From an uncultured Porphyromonadaceae bacterium (lineage in GTDB: Bacteria; Bacteroidota; Bacteroidia; Bacteroidales; UBA11471), in NCBI GenBank assembly GCA_900547555.1, contig URHG01000047.1:1-19606 (forward strand): DNA of 19,606 nt. Reading direction: 5' to 3'. The stretch's first letter is position 1; every line of letters starts with the position of its first letter. A program made the position numbers and the translations under genes. This document shows positions 7,553 to 14,844 of this stretch, in pieces. The notes beneath the pieces are model-generated. The model did not search any database, had not been told where the DNA came from, and saw only the letters and a list, made by a program, of their open reading frames with translations.

Positions 7553-8941
7553 ATGAAGAAGAATCATATCAACCGAAGAGATTTTTTGAAAATCATGGGA
7601 GCCGGTACGGTAACGGCGACCGCCGCACTTTACGGTTGCGGAAACAAAAACGGCAGTCAGAACAAGAATAATTTACAAACCGACGGGACAATGACTTACC
7701 GTCGAAACCCACACGGCGACTATGTATCGTTGCTGGGGTACGGCTGCATGCGATGGCCGACCCGTAAAAATGCCGAAGGAAAGGGCGATAAACTCGACCA
7801 GGAAACCATCAACGAACTGGTCGACTACGCCATCGCACATGGAGTAAACTATTTCGACACATCGCCCGCCTACTGCAAAGGGCAATCGGAAAAAGCTACG
7901 GGTATAGCATTGAGCCGACACCCGAGGGACAAATATTTCATCGCCACCAAACTATCCAATTTTGCACCGAGTACATGGAGCAGGGAGGCTTCTCTTGCCA
8001 TGTATCATAATTCGTTCAGCGAACTGCAAGTCGATTATATCGATTACATGTTGCTGCACGGCGTGGGTATGGGAAACGACGGTATGAAAGAATTCGAAGC
8101 ACGGTACATCGACAACGGCATACTCGAATTCCTCATGGAAGAACGTCGGGCCGGACGTATCCGCAATCTCGGATTTTCATATCACGGAGACATCAAGGTT
8201 TTTGATTATCTGCTTTCGCGTCATGACTACTACAAGTGGGATTTTGTGCAGATTCAGCTCAACTACCTCGACTGGGAACATGCCAAAGAGATAAACTCGC
8301 GCAACACCAATGCCGAATATCTCTATAACGAACTCGACAAACGGCATATCCCGGCCATTATCATGGAACCGTTACTGGGAGGGCGTCTCTCGAAAGTTCA
8401 TGACCATATCGTGGCGAGGTTTAAACAACGGGAACCCGACCGAAGCGTCGCTTCATGGGCATTCCGATTTGCCGGAACGTTCCCGAATGTCCTGACCGTA
8501 CTGAGCGGAATGACTTATATGGAGCACCTGCAAGACAACTTGCTTTCTTACTCCCCGCTACAAGCCCTGTCGGAAGAAGAACTCCGGTTTCTCTTCGATA
8601 CGGCCGACCTCATGATGCAGTACCCGACCATACCTTGCAACGATTGCAAGTATTGTATGCCATGCCCCTACGGAATCGATATACCTGCCATTCTGCTCCA
8701 CTATAACAAATGCATCAACGAAGGGAACATTCCCGAAAGCTCACAAGCCGAAAATTACAGGGAAGCACGCCGGGCATTCCTCATCGGTTACGACCGTAGC
8801 GTGCCGCGTTTGCGACAGGCTTCGCATTGTATCGGTTGCCGGCAATGCGAACCCCACTGCCCGCAAATCATACCCATCGCCAGTGAAATGAGACGTATCG
8901 ACAGTTTTGTCGAGAACTTAAAACAAGGAAATGTGTTTTAA
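7553..8941 (+). CDS. Tat-exported lipoprotein aldo/keto reductase with two 4Fe-4S motifs
   Basis: A 462-residue protein. 'NRRDFLKIMGAG' (residues 7-18) is a twin-arginine signal, and 'ALYGC' (25-29) is a lipobox, so the folded protein should be exported by Tat and lipidated at C29; an Asn/Gly/Ser-rich linker follows. The TIM-barrel aldo/keto reductase domain keeps the catalytic tetrad D102, Y107, K133 and H169. The C-terminal part has C362/365/368/371 ('CMPCPYGIDIPAI') and C426/429/432/436 ('CIGCRQCEPHCPQIIPI'), the layout of the COG1453 reductase-ferredoxin family, which is normally cytoplasmic. NAD(P)H is not expected in the periplasm, so it may carry a tightly bound nicotinamide or take electrons through its clusters. 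It lies 12 bp after the polyferredoxin gene, its likely electron partner. The substrate is unknown. Confidence 0.9.
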   Translation: MKKNHINRRDFLKIMGAGTVTATAALYGCGNKNGSQNKNNLQTDGTMTYRRNPHGDYVSLLGYGCMRWPTRKNAEGKGDKLDQETINELVDYAIAHGVNYFDTSPAYCKGQSEKATGIALSRHPRDKYFIATKLSNFAPSTWSREASLAMYHNSFSELQVDYIDYMLLHGVGMGNDGMKEFEARYIDNGILEFLMEERRAGRIRNLGFSYHGDIKVFDYLLSRHDYYKWDFVQIQLNYLDWEHAKEINSRNTNAEYLYNELDKRHIPAIIMEPLLGGRLSKVHDHIVARFKQREPDRSVASWAFRFAGTFPNVLTVLSGMTYMEHLQDNLLSYSPLQALSEEELRFLFDTADLMMQYPTIPCNDCKYCMPCPYGIDIPAILLHYNKCINEGNIPESSQAENYREARRAFLIGYDRSVPRLRQASHCIGCRQCEPHCPQIIPIASEMRRIDSFVENLKQGNVF

Positions 8942-8948
8942 TGCATGT

Positions 8949-9374
8949 ATGGAACAACTGACAAGACAACTTCGAGAAGGCGGATATTCCTGTGTAATAC
9001 GACAGGGCGGTGTAATCCGCACATTTACCGAAAGAGGTGTCAATGACCTATATAGACTTCTGACGGAAGAACCGGAATTTCTCCGCAACGCCGAAGTGGC
9101 CGACAAAGTCATCGGGAAAGCTGCCGCCGCCATCATGGCGGCAGGAGGAGTAAAAAGAGTCCACACAGGTATCATCAGCGAAAGTGCTTATGATTTACTC
9201 GTCCGTTCGGGCATAGAGATTTCTTTCGATAAAAAGGTCGCCTACATCATCAATCGCACGCAGACCGACCGCTGTCCGCTCGAAAAGTTATGTGCCGACG
9301 CCACCACACCACAAGAGTGTATTCCGCTCATCGATGCATTTGTAAAAAAACAGAAAAAGCTCTTTCATGTATAA
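8949..9374 (+). CDS. DUF1893 family protein
   Basis: A 141-residue soluble protein resembling DUF1893 (the Thermotoga TM1506 family, described as having a deaminase-like fold; function unknown). Visible features are 'GGYSCVIRQGGVIRTF' near the N-terminus, 'GKAAAAIMAAGGV' in the middle, and 'DRCPLEKLC' followed by a further Cys near the C-terminus, three cysteines that could bind metal. The start is uncertain: ATG 8931, in frame, would overlap the reductase gene by 11 bp and add six residues. I prefer 8949 because the protein then begins with the conserved helix and there is no overlap. Its end overlaps the next gene by 8 bp, so it is translationally embedded in the redox operon. A link to the metal or flavin chemistry of the operon is inference only. 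Confidence 0.8.
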   Translation: MEQLTRQLREGGYSCVIRQGGVIRTFTERGVNDLYRLLTEEPEFLRNAEVADKVIGKAAAAIMAAGGVKRVHTGIISESAYDLLVRSGIEISFDKKVAYIINRTQTDRCPLEKLCADATTPQECIPLIDAFVKKQKKLFHV

Positions 9375-11241
9375 AAAATTTCTGACTTTCGCACTTTTCC
9401 TATCGGCCGTTTCCCACGCTTGGTCGATGACCGACACCCTCTCGCAACGGAAAAGTATCAATATCGACGAAATCGTTATCACGGGAACCCGCAGTGAAAC
9501 CGACAGTCGCCGACTGTCATCGACCGTATCGGTCACGTTGCGCGACATAATAGAGGGAAGCTATGAATCGTCGTTACTCCCTACCCTATCCTCTCAGGTT
9601 CCCGGGCTTTTCATCACCAGCCGAGGCATTTTGGGCTACGGCGTATCGACCGGAGCGGCCGGCGGCATGACATTGCGCGGGATCGGCAACAGCCCGACCT
9701 CGGGACTACTGGTACTCATCGACGGACACCCTCAATATATGGGACTTATGGGACACCCCATAGCCGATGCCTACCAATCGGTATTGGCCGAAAAAGTCGA
9801 AGTAGTAAGAGGGCCGGCATCGGTATTATACGGGTCGAACGCCATGGGCGGCGTCATCAATATCGTTACCCGTCAAGCAACAGAAGGGAGTCATACCCAT
9901 GCCCGGGTAGGTTATGGGTCTTTCAACACGTTGACAAGCGAAGTAACCCATCAATCGAAAGTAAAACATTTCGGCAGTACGGTATCGGCATTTTACAACC
10001 GTACCGACGGACACCGTCCCGATATGGCTTTCGAGCAGATGGGCGGAGTCCTGAAACTCTCCTACGACATATCATCGGCATGGAATATCATCGGCGATCT
10101 CAATGTTACCCATTTCAATGCAGCCAATCCGGGCCCCGTCAATGCCCCCCGCATCGATAACGACTCTCACATCACGCGCGGTATGACAGCCATCGCGATA
10201 CAGAATCGATACAAGAAAAGCTCGGGTGCCATAAATGCTTTCTTCAACTGGGGACGCCACCGCATCAACGACGGGTATGTACGAGGAGGAAATCCGCTCG
10301 ACTACCGATTCAACTCCAAAGACCGCATGGCCGGAATTTCTTTTTACCAAAATGCGACCTTTTTTACGGGGAATCTCATAACCGCAGGTTTCGATTACCA
10401 ACGTTTCGGCGGCAAAGCATGGAATCATTTCCTAAATACCGACACCGACCAACCTTTGGTCGACAAAACCATCAACGACCTCGCGGGATATATCGACTTC
10501 CGCCAAGATATAGGAAAGACGATTACGCTCGATGCCGGACTCCGATTCGACCACAACTCTCACACCGGCAACGAATGGATTCCGCAAGGCGGACTCTCCC
10601 TGCATCTGCCCCGCAGAACGGAGCTGAAAGCCGTTGTAAGCAAAGGTATCAGAAACCCGACCATTCGTGAGATGTACATGTTTCCGCCGCAAAACCCCGA
10701 TTTACAACCGGAGAAAGTGCTCAACTACGAAATCGCCTTCTCCCAAAAATTTCCGCAACAAGGTGTTTCATATGGTGTAAACGTTTTCTACCTACACGGA
10801 AATAACCTGATACAAACCGTGCGGGTATCCAACGGTATGCTCAATGTAAATACGGGGAAAGTCGACAATTTCGGCATAGAAGCCGAAATAAACTGGCAAA
10901 TCACCGATTCATGGAAAATCTCGACACAATACAGTTGGCTGCACATGGAACGCCCCATACTGGCCTCACCCGAACATAAAGCTTCCGCAACTGTTTATTA
11001 CAGCAAAGGAAGATGGACGGCATCGACCGATTTGCAATATGTACACGGTCTTTATACGTCGCTCGACTCGCGCGCACGCGAAAATTTTCTGCTTTGGAAC
11101 GCCCGCGTCAATTACCGGATATATCGTTTTTTACGTATATTTGCCAAAGGAGAAAACTTGCTGGCACAACGATACGAGATAAATCAAGGTTTTCCCATGC
11201 CCAAAGCGACATGTATGGGAGGTATAGATATTCAATTCTAA
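9367..11241 (+). CDS. TonB-dependent outer membrane receptor, BtuB/CirA-like size
   Basis: A 624-residue outer-membrane transporter. The signal peptide covers about residues 1-20. 'DEIVITGTR' (34-42) matches a TonB box, and the plug domain follows with 'LRGIGNSPTSGLLVLIDG', 'VEVVRGPASVLYGSNAMGG' and 'INIVTRQ' as standard plug motifs. The rest is beta-barrel ending in a terminal aromatic ('IDIQF'). It lacks the N-terminal carboxypeptidase-like domain of SusC proteins and no SusD partner is present, so it is more likely to import a cofactor, siderophore or metal complex than a glycan. The length is close to BtuB. The next gene encodes a possible vitamin-transporter S component, which favours a vitamin-like ligand. 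The ligand itself cannot be read from sequence. Confidence 0.93.
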   Translation: MYKKFLTFALFLSAVSHAWSMTDTLSQRKSINIDEIVITGTRSETDSRRLSSTVSVTLRDIIEGSYESSLLPTLSSQVPGLFITSRGILGYGVSTGAAGGMTLRGIGNSPTSGLLVLIDGHPQYMGLMGHPIADAYQSVLAEKVEVVRGPASVLYGSNAMGGVINIVTRQATEGSHTHARVGYGSFNTLTSEVTHQSKVKHFGSTVSAFYNRTDGHRPDMAFEQMGGVLKLSYDISSAWNIIGDLNVTHFNAANPGPVNAPRIDNDSHITRGMTAIAIQNRYKKSSGAINAFFNWGRHRINDGYVRGGNPLDYRFNSKDRMAGISFYQNATFFTGNLITAGFDYQRFGGKAWNHFLNTDTDQPLVDKTINDLAGYIDFRQDIGKTITLDAGLRFDHNSHTGNEWIPQGGLSLHLPRRTELKAVVSKGIRNPTIREMYMFPPQNPDLQPEKVLNYEIAFSQKFPQQGVSYGVNVFYLHGNNLIQTVRVSNGMLNVNTGKVDNFGIEAEINWQITDSWKISTQYSWLHMERPILASPEHKASATVYYSKGRWTASTDLQYVHGLYTSLDSRARENFLLWNARVNYRIYRFLRIFAKGENLLAQRYEINQGFPMPKATCMGGIDIQF

Positions 11242-11253
11242 AATCATATAACT

Positions 11254-11766
11254 ATGCAAACTTCAACCGTCAGACTCTACTCTCTCCCCTACCGCGAGGC
11301 AAAGACCTACGGTATCGCACTCCTCTTTGTTGCCGGCAATATCATACTGCCACAACTGTTCCATTTGATTCCGCAAGGAGGTATTACATGGTTGCCTATC
11401 TACTTTTTCACCTTGATAGCCGCATATAAATACGGGTGGAAAGTAGGCCTGCTTACAGCCGTTCTATCGCCCGTAGCCAACGCGTTGCTTTTCGGAATGC
11501 CTGCTCCGGCAGCTTTACCCGCCATTCTCATGAAATCGGTATTGCTCGCCGTAGCCTCCGGATTCGCAGCCTCGTGGTATCGCAAAGCCTCGCTCCTGCT
11601 GCTTGCTGCCGTCGTCCTATTCTACCAAACTGCGGGGCTCATCGGCGAATGGGCCATGACAAAAAGTTTTTTCCTCGCCGCACAAGACTTCCGGATAGGA
11701 ATTCCCGGCATGCTCTTGCAAATCTTCGGCGGATATCTATGTATCAACTATATAATTCGTAAATAA
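11254..11766 (+). CDS. ECF-transporter S-component-like membrane protein
   Basis: A 170-residue protein, almost entirely hydrophobic with about five or six membrane helices. The pattern 'PIYFFTLIAAYKYGWKVGLLTAVLSPVANALLFGMPA' (only partly quoted families share this) is typical of ECF S components: a long helix pair, a short Gly-rich turn, then a Pro-rich segment. S components bind a vitamin or metal substrate and need a shared EcfA/EcfA'/EcfT module, which is not encoded here. It follows the TonB receptor by 12 bp and its TAA overlaps the ATG of tatA (TAATG). Together the two would carry a ligand across both membranes. Another small integral membrane protein family is possible; the specific ligand is unknown. 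Confidence 0.62.
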   Translation: MQTSTVRLYSLPYREAKTYGIALLFVAGNIILPQLFHLIPQGGITWLPIYFFTLIAAYKYGWKVGLLTAVLSPVANALLFGMPAPAALPAILMKSVLLAVASGFAASWYRKASLLLLAAVVLFYQTAGLIGEWAMTKSFFLAAQDFRIGIPGMLLQIFGGYLCINYIIRK

Positions 11767-11987
11767 TGAACACATTATTGCTCATCGGAGGAATCGGTAT
11801 GCAGGAAATCCTCGTTATCGCCCTCATCGTTTTACTGCTATTCGGCGGTAAAAAAATACCCGAACTGATGAAAGGTATCGGTAAAGGTGTACGCAGTTTC
11901 AAAGACGGCGTAAACGGTCTCGAAAAAGAGATAGATAACGACGAGTCGACACCCCGTAATCCGAAAGACAACGAACCATCGAAATGA
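11766..11987 (+). CDS. tatA: Sec-independent translocase subunit TatA
   Basis: A 73-residue TatA: a short N-terminal membrane helix (about 12-27), the hinge 'FGGKKIPELMKGIGKGV' (26-42) that is the family signature, an amphipathic helix, and a charged disordered tail. TatA oligomers form the passage used by folded twin-arginine proteins. The ATG overlaps the stop of the membrane-protein gene by one base, and its own TGA overlaps the ATG of tatC. No tatB is present, so this would be a minimal TatAC system in which TatA also does TatB's job, as in several Gram-positives and some Bacteroidetes. Confidence 0.96.
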   Translation: MNTLLLIGGIGMQEILVIALIVLLLFGGKKIPELMKGIGKGVRSFKDGVNGLEKEIDNDESTPRNPKDNEPSK

Positions 11988-12775
11988 GTAGTCGGGAGAC
12001 AGATACGACACAAAGTTTTTGGGGACATCTCGACGACCTGCGATCTTGCCTGATAAAAATCGGAATTGTCGTTATCGTCTTGGGCATTGCGGCATTCCTC
12101 TTCAAAGAAGAACTTTTTGCCGTTATCCTCGCTCCGCAAAACGGCGACTTCATCACATACCAGATTCTCGACAAGATAGGAAGCCTATGGGGTGAATCTC
12201 CGGCATCATTTTCGGTCGAACTCATAAATACCGGGCTCGCCCGACAATTCGTGGCACACATGACCGCAGCCGTGTATGCAGCTGTGTTATGTGCCTCACC
12301 CTATATATTGTATCAACTGTTCCGATTTGTATCACCGGCACTTTACGTCAATGAGAAAAAATATGTGCTTCGAGCAGTCTCATACAGCTACCTGCTCTTC
12401 ATGTCAGGCGTATTGCTCAGCTATTTTCTCATCTTCCCTTTGACCTTCCGATTCTTGGGAACCTATCAGGTCAGTGCAGAAGTTGCGAACCTTATCTCAT
12501 TGCAATCGTATATGGAGACGATGATGACCATCACCATCATGATGGGTGTTGTATTTGAAATACCGATTCTCTGCTGGCTTTTCGGCCGATTGGGTATCCT
12601 TTCGACCGATTTCATGCGACGTTACCGCCGGCATGCCATTGTCCTGATACTGATAATCGCGGCCGTCATTACTCCTACGGCCGACGTCTTTACCCTATCG
12701 ATCGTCGCATTACCCATGTATGTGCTATATGAATGGAGTATCTATATTGTCAAACACACTACACAAAAACGATGA
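11984..12775 (+). CDS. tatC: Sec-independent translocase subunit TatC
   Basis: A 263-residue polytopic protein, close to the family norm, with about six membrane helices. TatC recognises the twin-arginine motif. The N-terminal recognition patch reads 'FWGHLDDLRSCL' (12-23); the family's usual glutamate in HLxELR is an aspartate here (D18), a conservative change. The second recognition residue, in 'SPALYVNEKKYVL', is kept as E124. 'ILYQLFRFVSPALY', 'FPLTFRFL' and 'ITPTADVFTLSIVALPMYVLYE' are also standard TatC motifs. It overlaps tatA (ATGA) upstream and the iron-sulfur flavoprotein gene (ATGA) downstream, so the translocase is translated with the redox genes. The likely local clients are the polyferredoxin and the aldo/keto reductase. 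Confidence 0.96.
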   Translation: MSSRETDTTQSFWGHLDDLRSCLIKIGIVVIVLGIAAFLFKEELFAVILAPQNGDFITYQILDKIGSLWGESPASFSVELINTGLARQFVAHMTAAVYAAVLCASPYILYQLFRFVSPALYVNEKKYVLRAVSYSYLLFMSGVLLSYFLIFPLTFRFLGTYQVSAEVANLISLQSYMETMMTITIMMGVVFEIPILCWLFGRLGILSTDFMRRYRRHAIVLILIIAAVITPTADVFTLSIVALPMYVLYEWSIYIVKHTTQKR

Positions 12776-13308
12776 AAAAAGTACTGATCCTCTCGTCAAG
12801 CCCGAGACGGGGAGGAAATTCCGACACATTGTGCGACCGCTTTATGGCCGGAGCACAAGAAAAAGGGCACAATGTCGAAAAAATAACTTTGGCCGATAAA
12901 AATATCGGCTATTGTACGGGTTGCGGCGTATGCAGCATGTACGGCAAACCATGCCCTCAAAAAGATGATGCCGCCAGTATTATCGAAAAAATGATTCAGG
13001 CCGACGTCATTGTCTTGGCAACTCCTGTCTACTTCTACACCATGTGCGCCCAAATGAAAACCTTCATCGACCGGTGTTGTGCCCGCTACACCGAAATCAG
13101 CGACAAAGAATTCTTTTTCATCGCCACGGCGGCCGAGGAAAATAAGAAACTGATAGAACGCACATTCGATAGTCTGCGAGGTTTTACCGATTGCCTCGAA
13201 AGTGCCGTAGAAAAAGGCTGCATTTATGGTACGGGCGTATGGAAAATGAGCGACATAGAAGGGTCGCCCCTTCTCGACGAAGCCTACAACGCAGGGGCAA
13301 ACATATAA
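12772..13308 (+). CDS. Iron-sulfur flavoprotein / NAD(P)H-dependent FMN oxidoreductase
   Basis: A 178-residue flavodoxin-fold protein. 'LILSSSPRRGGNS' (5-17) is the FMN phosphate loop of the FMN-reductase superfamily, and 'ATPVYFYTMCAQMKTFIDR' is the second family motif. C48, C51, C54 and C61 form a C-x2-C-x2-C-x6-C set, which fits the compact cluster motif of Isf-type iron-sulfur flavoproteins. The frame is open back to 12733, but ATG 12772 is the natural start: it overlaps the tatC stop as ATGA and places the first beta strand at residue 3. There is no signal peptide, so it is cytoplasmic and might feed electrons to the cytoplasmic flavodoxin or NapH-like module. It is the last gene before a strong hairpin. 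Confidence 0.88.
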   Translation: MKKVLILSSSPRRGGNSDTLCDRFMAGAQEKGHNVEKITLADKNIGYCTGCGVCSMYGKPCPQKDDAASIIEKMIQADVIVLATPVYFYTMCAQMKTFIDRCCARYTEISDKEFFFIATAAEENKKLIERTFDSLRGFTDCLESAVEKGCIYGTGVWKMSDIEGSPLLDEAYNAGANI

Positions 13309-13346
13309 TACCTGTTATGGCAATCTTTCACGAAGGTGTGTTCTCG

Positions 13347-13380
13347 AAGAATCTGCAAAAAGATTTTTTGCAGATTCTTT
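13347..13380 (+). terminator. Terminator-like hairpin closing the redox/Tat operon
   Basis: A perfect 15-bp stem (AAGAATCTGCAAAAA / TTTTTGCAGATTCTT) with a 3-nt loop lies 38 bp after the last operon gene. The descending arm starts with the T run rather than ending with it, so it is not a textbook terminator, but its position and strength fit transcript ending or 3'-end protection. Confidence 0.65.
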
Positions 13381-13388
13381 AAAATTTA

Positions 13389-13420
13389 TTTGGTTTTATA
13401 CTTATTTCTACGCATCTTTG
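13389..13420 (+). promoter_or_regulatory. Promoter of the surface lipoprotein gene
   Basis: TTTG at 13389-13392 (-33) and CATCTTTG at 13413-13420 (-7, one mismatch to TAnnTTTG) are separated by 20 bp, the spacing known for Bacteroides sigma-ABfr promoters. The ATG is 42 bp further on. Confidence 0.6.
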
Positions 13421-13462
13421 TGAAAAGATTTCAAAAAACAAGAATTCCACTAAAATTATATT

Positions 13463-14161
13463 ATGAAACGCATTTGCCTTTTATCGGTCGGAGTACTCTT
13501 TCTGTGCCTCCCTTTCATCATCTCTTCTTGTGATGATGAAAACGACGAAATCATAAATTTCAAGACCCAGAATCTCGATTCACCACAAAACATAAAACTC
13601 GACACGTTGAATCGAACACTTACGTGGGACAATGTTCCCAACGCCGCCTCATATACCGTAAAACATTCTTTCATAGACTTCTTTCCGGCAACTGCCACTT
13701 CCAACAGCTACTACTTAGGAGACGAGTATATCGACTCTTGGCAAACGTTCTACATCAAAGCCAACGGAAGTACGCAGGGAACGACCATTTATAATGAATC
13801 GGGTTTTGCAGAATATACATTTGTCTGCCCCGTAAACAAGACAGTGCTTGAAGCTCCTGCACCCCATTCCATTGGCTATACCGTTGTGGAAAGACCATCG
13901 GCAGACGTTGTAAAAATAAAAGTGGATTGGGAGTCTATTGAACATGCCGGCCAATATAAATATACATTTACGCATACTTCTTCGGGAGTAACATCTTCTC
14001 AAAGTGGAACGACCCAGGAACTTTACAGTAAAAATCTGATCGTAAGAACCGAAAATATCTACTATTTTTATCTCACAGCCCTTCCGTCCGAAGGGGAACC
14101 TTATATCAACTCCGCCACAACTGTTGTTCGGCTCGACGGTCATCTTCTCAACGAAGAATAG
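13463..14161 (+). CDS. Surface lipoprotein with fibronectin-III-like repeats
   Basis: A 232-residue protein of unknown role. The signal peptide ends in 'FIISSC' with C23 as the lipidated cysteine, followed at once by acidic 'DDENDE', which resembles the Bacteroidetes lipoprotein export signal for surface display. The body has two stretches that look like fibronectin type III beta sandwiches: 'LTWDNVPNAASYTV' with 'FYIKANG' in the first half, and 'VDWESIEHAGQYKYTF' with 'YFYLTALPSEGEPY' in the second. It has its own promoter and terminator, so it is monocistronic. Such proteins often bind ligands or other cell-surface components; no enzyme motif is visible. Confidence 0.82.
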   Translation: MKRICLLSVGVLFLCLPFIISSCDDENDEIINFKTQNLDSPQNIKLDTLNRTLTWDNVPNAASYTVKHSFIDFFPATATSNSYYLGDEYIDSWQTFYIKANGSTQGTTIYNESGFAEYTFVCPVNKTVLEAPAPHSIGYTVVERPSADVVKIKVDWESIEHAGQYKYTFTHTSSGVTSSQSGTTQELYSKNLIVRTENIYYFYLTALPSEGEPYINSATTVVRLDGHLLNEE

Positions 14162-14178
14162 AGATTTTCCCTATTACC

Positions 14179-14226
14179 ACATAAAAGAAGCGATTTATCT
14201 TACCCGATAAATCGCTTCTTTTATGT
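14179..14226. terminator. Strong bidirectional terminator hairpin
   Basis: A 21-bp perfect stem (14179-14199 paired with 14206-14226) closes a 6-nt loop 17 bp after the lipoprotein stop. AAAAGAAG on one side and CTTCTTTT on the other give a T run in both directions, so it could stop transcription from either strand. Confidence 0.88.
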
Positions 14227-14743
14227 ATTTGGCCCGACAAATCTATAAATTCTCCAACCTCGCTCCTTTAATATTCATATCCCATTCGTTGATATTATCA
14301 CCCCTCACGAATAATGAATGTATGAATGATGTTACCGAAATACAGCACGGCCGGGCCATTCGGATTGTATTGTTTCTCACCACTCCCCTTTACGTAAAAT
14401 ATTTCGCATAAATCCATTTCTTTTTGAGGAGTACATGGTAATTATGCCATTATCGGCGGCTCTGCCTGCGAAGTCGCAACAGGAAATATTTATACAAAAT
14501 CAACGAGTAACTAAGGATATAACAGTACCCCGATTGTGCACATCACCGCTTACAACAATAGAGTAATCTCAAAAAGAATCAATACTTGAAGTAGACACCT
14601 TCCTTTGGTGGCATATCCAAAGTGTTATTTGGGGAATTTGTACTTGCCTATTGTTCATTGGAGATAACAAATATCCTTTCGAACAATGATAAGTCTTGTA
14701 AAACTCCATCGAAAAGGGAATAATTCCCAATATAATGATTAAT
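14227..14743. other. Non-coding interval, no supported gene
   Basis: No reading frame here has codon use, a start or similarity that I can defend. There is a 13-bp perfect palindrome GGGAAT-A-ATTCCC at 14716-14728 ahead of the alcohol dehydrogenase promoter, which could be an operator. On the minus strand, between about 14400 and 14246, two out-of-frame stretches look protein-like ('YNPNGPAVLYFGN' and 'GDNINEWDMNIKGARLENL'), possibly remains of a decayed gene. Confidence 0.4.
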
Positions 14744-14772
14744 TTTGAATCTCGTTCATTCGAGTACATTTG
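14744..14772 (+). promoter_or_regulatory. Candidate promoter of the alcohol dehydrogenase gene
   Basis: TACATTTG at 14765-14772 matches TAnnTTTG exactly. TTTG at 14744-14747 could be the -33 box, but the 17-bp gap is shorter than the usual 19-21. A small CTCG-N6-CGAG dyad lies between them (14751-14764). Confidence 0.42.
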
Positions 14773-14844
14773 GCAATAATTAAAGCATAAAAATGCAGAG
14801 ACAATTAAGTAAGGGAATTATAAGTAAATGATGGAGGATCGATG

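Noticed and set aside
12733..12771. A 13-residue N-terminal extension of the iron-sulfur flavoprotein
   Set aside because: It overlaps the end of tatC; ATG 12772 gives the ATGA coupling and the correct first beta strand.
14246..14400. Minus-strand protein-like stretches in different frames
   Set aside because: Only short pieces, out of frame with each other, and no family recognised; noted as possible gene remains but not called.
14223..14411. A 62-codon plus-strand frame after the lipoprotein terminator
   Set aside because: It starts within the terminator stem, lacks a ribosome binding site and shows no motif.
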